A stretch of DNA of 64,000 nt from Bombardia bombarda. Taxonomy: Eukaryota; Ascomycota; Sordariomycetes; Sordariales; Lasiosphaeriaceae. The translations under genes were made by a program, and so were the position numbers. Position 1 is the stretch's first letter. The number at the start of each line of letters is the position of its first letter. Shown here in pieces: positions 33,992-43,500 of this stretch. A model generated the notes under the pieces. That model saw only the letters and a list, made by a program, of their open reading frames with translations, did no database searches and had not been told where the DNA came from. Location: positions 930,001-994,000 of the forward strand of contig JAULSR010000001.1 of NCBI GenBank assembly GCA_030512295.1, written 5' to 3'.

Positions 33992-36143
33992 ATGGATGTC
34001 GGCGCTCCAGCACCATATGGCCAGGCGTGCGCAAGCTGCTCTCGGTCCAAGACCAAGTGCATCATTCGCGCCACTGCCACGGGCCGCCCTTGTGAGAGGT
34101 AGGTCAGTAACATGTCCAACCAACCTGCCACGTCGCGCTGAATTGCCTTTTCATCATATCAGATGTCATCGAAAAAGCCTCGAGTGTCGCCCAGCCGTAG
34201 CGGTGAGGCGGCGCAATCCAGCAAAGACTCCCATTTCCAGCAGAACGAGGGAGGCTCGACTCGAGGCCAAGCTTGATGGCCTCATTTCGCTCATGTCGGC
34301 GAGGGCACCATCAATTGGAGACGACAGCATCGGCGTTGGGACCTCTACGAGGACTGCTAGTACCGCTTCGTTGGACCACACTCCGCCTGCTTTCATCCCC
34401 TACAACCGACAACCTGAAGAAGCCTCATTGCCGATGGATCACCTGAGTGGGGACAATCACCATATACCATCACCGGTCTTCAGCACTACTGCCGCTGCTG
34501 CCGCCCCGGCTTCCTTGCTATACGAGCCCTGTCCATCCGAAGCTGAGGAGCATCTGGCGAATTTTCGGCTCAACAAATTGAAATACTTCCCGTTTGTTTG
34601 GATCCCAGCCACGACCAGTGCGGCGCAACTCAAGCAGGAGAAGCCATTCCTCTGGCTCTGCGTCATGTATGCCGGCTCCAAGTCGACGGCTCAGCAAAAG
34701 ATGCTGGCCAAGGTGATCCGACAGACGATAGCGCAGGAGATGGTGGTGGCTTCTACGGCTAATATGGACATTCTGCTGGGGACGCTGGCTTTTATCGCCT
34801 GGTAGGTAGGCGGCTGGCACGAGTCTCGAAGTACAAAGATCATTTGCTGAATCTCCTTGTCAGGTCCAATTACCAAGTCGCTTCAAAGCCATGTCTGACC
34901 GTCTTCTCTCAGCTTGCTGTCTCGATGGTATTCGAGCTCGGCCTTGCTAAGTCCGAGACCAAGCCAGAAACTACTACGCAGCCGCCGAACTACCCCTGCG
35001 GAACGCTCAGGTACGCAAGGCCCAGGACGCCGCGGACCATGGAGGAACGCAGGGCCGTGCTGGGCTGCTTTCTTGCCACGTCCATGATCTCGTCGTTTCT
35101 TCAAAAGACCGATGCACTCCGCTGGACGCCACACATGGACGAGTGCCTTGAGGTTCTGGAGGAGAGGAAAGAATGCCCGAATGACAGGACACTGGTTGAG
35201 CAAGTGAGACTGCAGCTTATTGTTGAGCGGATATCCATCAGGACAAATTCGCACGAAGGAGGCCTGGACTTGACGGAGCCGGCGTCCCCCTCCCTTGAAG
35301 GCCTCTACTCACGATTGCAGCGGCTCAGTATTAGGCTTTTGGCTGATTTTCAGGATAATGGTAGGCCATCTGTCGCTCAGCGACTGCTATTTCTAGTGTC
35401 GATTTATTGACACAGTCATAGAGATTGTCCTCTTACACCTCCACAGCGCATGTGTAGAGGCAGCGCTTTCGTCAAAGTCTTCTCTGCTCACAGCGCAGGA
35501 GGAGGTTACGCCTCAGGGGCAGAAATGTCTTAAACGATGTCTCGGATCGATAAAAGCCTGGTTCGACATCTTCTTCGCCATGTCGCCAGCCGCATACGCC
35601 GACGTTTCGCTCTCCATCTGCGCGCAGCTGGTGTGCTGCCTGACAACGCTCTTCCGGATCAAAACCCTCACCGTCGACTATTCAACATGGGGAGAGGGGA
35701 AAAGTGCTATCTGGGAGACGGTGGACGATCCCATCGTCGTTTTAGATCGCGTTATCAGCAACACGGAGCAGGTAGCCACTCTTGCTGGGTTGGATAATAG
35801 TAGACATATTTCTGCGAGCTACAACGGCGATGAATACGGCGGCGGTGGCGGCGTGGAAGAGGACATATTCTCGAAAGTTGCGCAGATGCTTCGGTCGCTT
35901 CGAGGTGGGTGGGAAGCGAGACTGCGACCACCACAGCCACAGCCACAGTCGCAAGGAGGTGGGATGGGGCCTGTGGGAGGTTTGGCTGCTGCTGTTGGCG
36001 TTGGTGATGATGCTCCTCCGCAGAGCAACAACATGGATGACATTGATATGTCCCTGTTTGACTCGTTCGGGATGGAACTCTTTGACAATGATTGGTGGTT
36101 TACGAATGCGGCAATGCAGGCTGCTTCATATCAGAATACATAG
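33992..36143 (+). CDS. Zn2Cys6 fungal transcription factor
   Basis: Nuclear DNA-binding regulator of 656 residues. Four exons: 33992-34098, 34163-34801, 34864-35360 and 35416-36143, with introns GTAGGT/ATCAG, GTAGGT/GTCAG and GTAGGC/CACAG. The start MDVGAPAPYGQACASC places the binuclear cluster at residues 13-44 (C13, C16, C23, C34, C37, C44; spacing 2-6-10-2-6). The first intron splits the cluster between C34 and C37. A linker and short coiled coil follow (TREARLEAKLDGLISLMSAR). The middle homology region of fungal-specific regulators comes next (e.g. FPFVWIPATTSAAQLKQEKPF, FSQLAVSMVFELGLAKSE, RAVLGCFLATSMISSFLQKT). The acidic C-terminus (NNMDDIDMSLFDSFGMELFD) looks like an activation domain. 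The target is unknown; the neighbouring P450 is the only metabolic gene close by. Confidence 0.88.
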
Positions 36144-36423
36144 GATCATCTCACCAATAGTAATGTTGAGATTTTTACAGATGGGATTTGTATTATTCAG
36201 ATGCCGCGTTTGTCTGTGAATGGTGTGTGGCTACGATAAGGGGCAGATGGCAGATAGACTTTGCGGTGCTGTGATAATGAGGTGTTCTATCTATAAAGTA
36301 ATGTTTATTAAAACTGATGAGTGCCTTGTTTTTTGGTGACGATAAGTGGTGACAAACAGGGAGGTGCGGGTTAGTGGGGTTTCCATCATAGGCTGCAGTT
36401 ACCCTACACTTACTACTTAAACA
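36144..36423. other. Short spacer upstream of tRNA-Ala
   Basis: 3' flank of the Zn2Cys6 gene. Nothing recognised. Confidence 0.5.
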
Positions 36424-36518
36424 GGGTATATGGTCTAGTGGTATGATTTCTGTTTTGCAATGCCTCGGCTACAATTGCATCTTACAGACGGTCCCGCGTT
36501 CGATCCGCGGTATATCCA
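36424..36518 (+). tRNA. tRNA-Ala(TGC) with 23-nt intron
   Basis: Acceptor stem GGGTATA (36424-36430) pairs with TATATCC (36511-36517), including a G3:U70 pair, the alanine identity mark, with A73. The D-arm has GGTCTAGTGG. The anticodon stem is TCTGT/ACAGA and the T-arm CCGCG-TTCGATC-CGCGG. Anticodon TGC is at 36456-36458. The intron, 36460-36482, sits after position 37 as in nuclear tRNA genes, and its ATTGCAT pairs with the TTGCAAT spanning the anticodon. T-runs follow within 10 nt for Pol III termination. If the stem is slid by one base the anticodon reads TTG (Gln), but that loses a pair and position 26. Confidence 0.8.
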
Positions 36519-37350
36519 TTTTCTTTTAAACTTTTGCCATTTCGAACACGTTCATCTTGCTTTCCCTTTGGTTCATAAGACAATTTTCATTTTTCTTGGA
36601 ACGATTTTCTTTCTCAACCGCGATTATTGAGTAACTTTGCAAGGGGTCACATAAGGGGGATCCTCTTTCCCCGCCCGGGATCTCTAACACTGTGGCGGCA
36701 GCGCCCACTAAGCTTACGTTAGTTAACCCCCTGGAAGATGAGTTGGCAGCCCTGTGCTTCTTGCACTGCAAGGTTTAGGCGCCAGTTCATTAGGTGTGAC
36801 AAGGAAACGGATCTTATGCGATGGAACAAAGTTCCCGTCACATTGTTTATTTGCGAAGCTCATTCCACGACTCATCTCGCCTCGCCTTCTCGTGTAACTC
36901 GATCGCGCTTGCCATCAGTCTAGCCATCGATGGATAAGCTTTGTTGTTGTTTGTTTGTTCCTGGGAGGTCTAGAACTGGATCCAGAAACGTTTGACAGCT
37001 CCAGGGGTGTTCAAGGGATATTGATCAGCACTAACGACGCTAACAGAATCTGCAAGGTGAAGCGCCTCGCCAGGGTTTTGCTGAACGCGTCGACCTATGA
37101 TTTTCATCACACCGGCTCTAATATCAAACAAACAACACGTCGTAACGGCCGTAAGACGGTGTTACTGTTGGATGCTACTGGGTTAGCACCGTGCTGGCTG
37201 CATTTGCAGCAATTTGCTGGGTAGGTTTTCAATAACAACTCGACATCGCGCTCTGTTCACCCATTTCGAGGGTCGCCCGTCTTCCCTCTCATCCCCCACA
37301 CGCCCGCGCAGGATAGAAAGGAGCGCTCAATCGCGATAGCTCAAGCGACA
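36519..37350. other. Intergenic, upstream of P450 no. 1
   Basis: Begins with the T-rich Pol III terminator of the tRNA. Short ORFs at 36738-37224 have no recognised domain. A promoter is expected near the right end. Confidence 0.5.
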
Positions 37351-39259
37351 ATGATGAACCCCGTGTGGACCTTCCTCATTGCAGGCCCTCTGCTTTGGGT
37401 CGCGTCGTGGGCGTGGGCTCTGTACAGCAACTACCGCGCCGCGAAGCTGTCGGGGCTGCCAATTCTCATCAGCCCCTTTTCACCTGATAAGGTGTGTTTC
37501 TCTCTCTCAGAAGAGAGAATAAAATGTCGCCGCCGCCGCATCCAATCCACTGACACGCACTTTAGCTTCCATACTTGCTTCTCAAGGTCCCACTCAGGCC
37601 CATCCTCGAAACGCTGCTGCCCTTTCCAGGCGTCGTCGTCTCAATCGTGGGGTGGGAGGTCAGAGACAAGTACCGCATCCATGAGCGCTACGGCCCCGCC
37701 TTCATCCTGGTGAGCCCGGACAAGAACGAGCTCTGGTGTGCCGACCCGGACATGACCCAATCGATCCTCTCGCGTCGTCGCGACTTCCCCCAGCTGCCAA
37801 TGACCATCACCATCATGAGTGCCTTTGGCACCAACATGCTCACGGTAAGTTTTTTCGCCTTCGCCCCCGCCCCTCCCCGTCCGTCCCCTCCATGTCGTCG
37901 GGTACATCACCTCTGATCCACCCCGCAGTCCAACGGCGAAGACTGGTCCCGCCAGCGACGCATAGTCGGGCCCAACCTGAACGAGCGCATCAGCGAGGGC
38001 GTCTGGAGCGAGAGCATGACGCAGGCCCACCAGATGGTGGACTACATGCTGCGGCAGCCGGGCGGCGCGTCGGCCGAGACGTCGGACGCGATGCGCGCCA
38101 TCGCCATCAACGTGCTGGGCGAGGTCGGCTACGGCCAGTCCAAGCCGTTTGCGCCGCTCAAGCTGCCGCGCGACCCCAACGCCGACCTGACGTATGTCGA
38201 GGCCATCTCGCTGTGCGCCGAGCTCATCGTCGTCGCGGTGTTCGTGCCCAAGTGGCTGATGCGTCTGTCGTGGATGCCGGACATCTTGAAGACGCTCGCG
38301 ACGGCGCTGGACAAGCTGCCGGGGCTGACGAGCAAGATGCTCGAGATGCGGCGCAAGGAGGGCGTGCATTTGTCCGCGGCGGCGGGCGGGAAGATGAATG
38401 ATGACTTTATGAGCATGCTTGTGAGGCTTTCGGATGCTGGTAAGGGCGGGGATGCAGCGGGCGCGGCGGGTGGCAAGCAGTCCTTGACGGAGGATGAGAT
38501 TGGTGGCAATCTGTTTCTGTTTACTGCTGCTGGGTTTGACACCACGGCCAACACGCTCACGTACGCCATGACCATTCTCGCTGCGACGCCCGAGTGGCAG
38601 GCTTGGATGCAGGAGGAGATCGACCAGGTGCTTGGGAAGGGTGATGATGATGACGCTCGTAACTATGTTGCTGTGTATCCGAAGCTGTCGCGATGCTTGG
38701 CTGTTATGGTATGTCGCTGCTACTAAGCCTTTTGTGTGGGCTTTAAGCCGCTGACCGAACTCGTACAGTTTGAAACACTCCGCCTGCACGCACCTGTGCC
38801 ACATATCGGGCGCAGCATACCGCATCCCACGTCGATCGAGGTCCGCGGCAAGACGCATCAGCTGCCCGGACGCTCGATTTTGTACATCAACGAGACGTGC
38901 ATGCAGGTGCTCCCCTCCATCTGGGGCGCCGACTCTCTCGAGTTCAAGCCGTCTCGCTGGATCGAACCCGGCGGCGAGCTGGGGGCGGAGAAGCTGGTGA
39001 CGCCGGAGCGAAACACGTTTCTTCCCTGGAGCGGAGGGCCGCGTGTGTGTCCCGGCCAGAAGATGGCGCAGGTTGAGTTTGTGACGGTGATGGCGGCTAC
39101 TTTCTCGAGGTGTCGCGTTGAGCCGGTGGCAAAGGGGGCGAGACGGCAAAGGAGGCGGCGGCGAGACTGATGGCGTTGACACACGATAGCGAGTTGAGGT
39201 TGACGATGCAGATGAGGAAGCCGGAGCAGCTGAATTTGAGATGGGTTAAGCGGCAATGA
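37351..39259 (+). CDS. Cytochrome P450 monooxygenase (no. 1)
   Basis: Microsomal heme-thiolate monooxygenase of about 563 residues. Exons: 37351-37491, 37566-37844, 37929-38708 and 38769-39259, all with GT-AG introns in phase 0. The N-terminal anchor is MMNPVWTFLIAGPLLWVASW. The I-helix motif AAGFDTT is at residues 340-346, ExxR (ETLR) at 402-405, and the heme loop FLPWSGGPRVCPGQ has ligand C494. The frame breaks at a G5 tract, 39134-39138. As written it ends within 13 codons of the tract (…RQRRRRRD). With one more G the C-terminus continues KGGETAKEAAARLMALTHD and ends LRWVKRQ at the TGA 39257-39259, as expected for a P450. Likely a base-call deletion affecting only the last ~41 residues. 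Substrate unknown; probably secondary or xenobiotic metabolism. Confidence 0.87.
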
Positions 39260-39702
39260 TACGGTGTGTGGAGGCTCATTGGATGGTGTGTAGGGTGTGT
39301 ATAGGATTGAGACGGCAATTGGTGTTGGCTGTTGGTTGACCGTTGGGGGCCAAATGATAGGTACCTAGCTGAGACTGTAGAGCAAGATTCTAGTCACACT
39401 ATTCCTAAGATAGTGACGAATGTGTACATTATAAGGATAGCTTTGAGTCATTTTTATTTATGCCAGCCAGATGTGATGACTTTGTAACTTTGCCATCATA
39501 GTTGCAGTTTGTGTCCTAATTTGCTTCTTTTCTCATTGGAGTTCTGAGAATCTGGCGTTCGTACCGAGGGGAGTAATGTGGCAGCAGGACACGAAAGTTG
39601 AATGAAAGATTTGTTCGGTCAATTAAGCTAGGTGGACTAATTCAATTCTAGAACGAAAAAGCATCGAGACGCAAAAGTCTGAACCCTTTCAAGGGCTGGA
39701 GT
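39260..39702. other. Intergenic between P450 no. 1 and tRNA-His
   Basis: No gene seen. AAAA at 39673-39676 is TTTT on the minus strand and could terminate Pol III transcription of the tRNA. Confidence 0.5.
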
Positions 39703-39790
39703 TGGGCGACCCCGGAATCGAACCGGGGTTTGTTCGGACGATGGGATTTTAAGCCACAACGAACCGTCCTGACCACTAGACTAGTCACCC
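39703..39790 (-). tRNA. tRNA-His(GTG) with 16-nt intron
   Basis: Minus-strand cloverleaf: acceptor GGGTGAC/GTCGCCC, D-arm GTCT-AGTGGTCA-GGAC, anticodon stem GTTCG/CGAAC, T-arm CCCGG-TTCGATT-CCGGG, discriminator A73. The anticodon loop is TTGTGG plus C38, anticodon GTG (39757-39755). The intron 39753-39738 follows G37, and its CCAT can pair with the GTGG of the anticodon loop, as in intron-containing nuclear tRNAs. The extra G-1 of tRNA-His is added after transcription and so is not expected in the gene. Confidence 0.85.
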
Positions 39791-40523
39791 TGGTTACTTT
39801 GATGAAAGTAAGTTCTATGGATTTCTGTTAAGTACGGAGTTCTGAGTGTGGATTGAAGAGTGGAATCATGGTGGATATTGCAAACCTTTTTTCAGAGAGT
39901 GGAAACACGAGGTTGAAGAAAGTGAGGGTTAGGGGTTTCTAGGTGATATCGGTATCGCCTCAATTGTTCAGCATTCCCCGAACGACTCACCGGCCAGCTT
40001 AATAGAGCAAGGAGCTAAGAACGTGTCCAGACAAAAGTCGACGACGTTATGCATATTGCCCCTGATCACAATCTAGCGTCCCGCGACGCCCCTCAATTGC
40101 ATGATGTTGATCGTTGGTTTCTTAGACCTAGTGCATTCGTATTTATTGTGAAAGTTCATCTGTGCGTCAAGTTGGTTAGGTACAGTACTTGTTAGTTACT
40201 TGGATTGCAATGTTTGCTAAGACCTAGGCAAGTGTACCTTTTGTGTTCTTCGACAGGGGATGTTAACGAGGCAGGTGCGAGGGGCTTCACGGCCTGAGTC
40301 ACCTGTTCTCAGCTTCATGGGTCTGTGATTGGGCAAGTGGATACCTTATTGATTGATCTTGAGTATTCCGTGGCAGTGCAACCGGCAACCAACTCCATCA
40401 GCTTTGTATAAAAAGTTCTTCGCCAGCAGCGACTATCGCTTGTCAATATCCTACTCTCAGATATCTCTATCCTTACTATCTTTGCTAAATTGGCTAAAGC
40501 CTCAGGCTCACACAATCATTGCA
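39791..40523. other. Intergenic, upstream of the large ORF
   Basis: AT-balanced sequence. The reading frame of the next gene is open from 40353, but the first 57 codons look like 5' UTR. No other feature. Confidence 0.5.
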
Positions 40524-43500
40524 ATGGCCACCACTGTGGTTCTGGACTGTGGCGAACTCCGCAAAGCCAAGCCAGATCAACTCGCTGGTCTGCTCAAAAA
40601 CGCAATCAAAGTCAACAACACGGAAGTATTGACGGCCCAACTACTGAGCGCAGTCAAGACAGGCGCTCTGCCGCCAACTATCCTTTACGTCTACATCCCA
40701 GTCAGCCGCGATCCGCACGTCATTATCGCATGTCTACAGCAACCCCACAGCGCCTTCATCCGCCGCGAGGCAATCAAATATCTTAGTCGAGCTCTGCGAT
40801 CGGAGGAGACATTCCGCAACACCTGGGATGTTCTCGGTGGTGCCCCAGGCATTGCAGCCCTGATGCGTGAGATGAGCGTTGACGACGTGGGCTTGCTGTG
40901 CGGTGCACTGGGTCGCACGTGTCGCTCCAACGGCGCCCGGGCAGAGAGGCAGGAGAAGATGCACGAGCTGCTCCAACTTCTCTGCAGCCTCGATCCGAAC
41001 GAGCATGCCGCCGAAATTCAAGTGGAGCGTGATCCGAGACCCCTCCGCAACGCATACAAGCGCATCGTCAAAGCATGTCCCGCCGAGGTGTGCTTGCTGT
41101 GGGACGAGAAGGAGACGTGGCCGGAAAGGGAGAGACAATCCTTTTACCATACTCATTTGTATGCATATCAACAGCAGAAGCTGGAGTCCTGTTTCCCGCG
41201 GGCTGGTAACGCTACCCTCAGCCTTGGCCCCCTCGTGCCGCTGATGGCAATCTACAGGCCGATTTCGGTCCTTGTTCTGTCCAAGATTGCCGAGTATGCC
41301 CCGGACGATATAAACATTAACGACAACGAGTTCATGGATAGCCTTGTCCTTCCATTGGTTAAGCATTTGCGGAAGCGGAAATCCGCTGATGGCGAGCTGC
41401 AGGGACGGGTCTGGGGCCTCATCCTCGAATGCCTCAAGAAGTGGCCTCAGCTTGCTGAGAAGCTGGTTTTCATGGTAGGTTGGGATTACACGGGGATAAT
41501 GGTCCAAGCAATACTTTGGTGGACTCGAACCCACGCCAAAGCAAGTCGAGCGCAAGCCAAGGCCATCGTCCAGTCACTGTTGGAGAGCGCAGCTAAGAGT
41601 AATAATCTTGAACTTTACGACATGGATGATGTTCTTTGCAAGATTACTAGTTCACGCAGATATGAACTACTCTGTATGTTGCTTCGTCACCAGAAGTCGT
41701 ATGGATTCGACATCGAATCTCCCACCGACGCTGATAAAGAAAAGCTCAAGAACTTGGAAACGAAATTTCCCGTGCAATTGTTCACCATGATACCGACTCA
41801 GAAAGCCCTCGACCTGCTCGACCTTCTGGTAGAAGTGCAGCCCTATCGGACATGTATCGCACCATCCGCTCCAAACAACTCCATCTTGTCCTTGTCCGAA
41901 GAGGACGGTACGAGCCAGGCTGATGTCATAAAACTGCGTTGCCATCTTCGGTCGAGAAATGCTGAGGAGACAGGCGAAGACTATCCGGCTAAGTCCTATA
42001 TCGAGTCGATCATCGACCAGCGAATTCATAAAGCCAACACTAGCCGAGACTGGTCTGGCCGAGCCTTTTGGGCCAAATCGGCTCTGTTTCTATGCATTGC
42101 CTATCAATCTGCCGAGCTTTACTCCAAGACACTCCAGTGGGCCCGACGTTTCGACAAGGACCGCCAGACTGTACATGAGCTATACAGCTGGAACACACTG
42201 GCGACCATTGAAGGACTTAATCTTCTCTGCGGCATCCCTATTCTTCCTTGCTCTGCTCCTGCAAAGCCCACTACCGCGGTACGGGCACAGATTGAAGCTA
42301 GTGACAAGATCATTATGCAGCTTTTAGACGCAGCTGCTGCAGGCTTGCGAGAGCCAGACATCCCCGCATCCGATTACGCCTCCGTTGGGAAGTTGGTCAC
42401 AGAGGTGGTCAGGCAGCGGTTCTTGCGTGCATATGGATATCAACGTCATATGCACATATCGGACGATGAAATTTACGATCTCGTTTGGCGGCCAACCATC
42501 GACATGTTGATCAAAGTTGAAAGCTTTGCGCTGCAAGAAGCTCACGAGCCATTAAATTTTGGGTCTAAAGTGGGCATGCTAAATATGGGAACGAAGTTGT
42601 CAGGTCTCACAGAACCTGCTTGGAAATTTCTCGACAACCTTGCCCAAGCACGCGATGAGCTTTGGTACCAGACGCGAGTCAAGAGATGTCCAGATGTTTT
42701 GAGTCTCAGTGCTCCTTGGCCCAAGGGGCTGCCTGCACACTGTCTCTGTCCAGTGGATATCTTGCAGGAGCCTTACAAGCTGCCGTATGTCGTGTCAAGA
42801 GCCATGACAGTCGTTTTTGCAGACCCAAAGATCGTCCTCTGCCCGCCACCCAAGGATACTCAAATCACCAATGCTATCCAAAAGTTTACCGATAACTACA
42901 AGGCTTGCCTTGACATATACATCAATGGCCAAGTTGGCCATGGTGACCTAGTAGACAAGAATGCTCGGAAAGAGCTTGCTTGGTCGTGGGCTGTGGAGCG
43001 GCTGACAGGTGCCAGAATGACGAAGGAGGAAAGCTCCAGGTTCTGGAGTGCCAACGTATTTGAGAAAGACCTCGAGTACCTGCGGCCAGAATCCACCTGG
43101 GGTTCTGTTCCTGAATCAGATAATCCCAGAGAACCTATAGAGTGGAATCCAGGTCCAGCTTGGTACGTTTCATACCCCGCTATGGTAGCAGAGTATCAGG
43201 AAGACGCAGAGCGAGAGCTCGAACCAATGTGCTTGGATATAATGCTCTTGAACGACCGTTACGGCAACGGGTCTTATTCCTCCAAGGATAAATTTTCTTT
43301 GAATCGGCTGAAGACAGTTCCTCCCCGTTCTAAACTACCCTTGTACTATTATAAGTGGAACAACCACCACCACTATTCCAAAGCTGAGAGGGAAGGGGTG
43401 GTTGCGAGAATGATGCTATGCGTTAATAGCAGACACGGCACGGATACTACTTTCTTAATGCAGCCATTTCCCTCAGCAGACGATGCTAGATTTCCAGCGC

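Noticed and set aside
36738..37224. Two short ORFs between tRNA-Ala and P450 no. 1
   Set aside because: No domains; likely chance ORFs in the P450 upstream region.
37641..39182. 513-residue minus-strand ORF opposite P450 no. 1
   Set aside because: Spans P450 exons and introns alike, is Arg/His/Leu-rich and has no domain; a codon-bias shadow.
33992..39259. Zn2Cys6 regulator plus P450 as a secondary-metabolite cluster
   Set aside because: No polyketide, peptide or terpene synthase or other tailoring enzyme lies nearby, and a tRNA gene sits between them.
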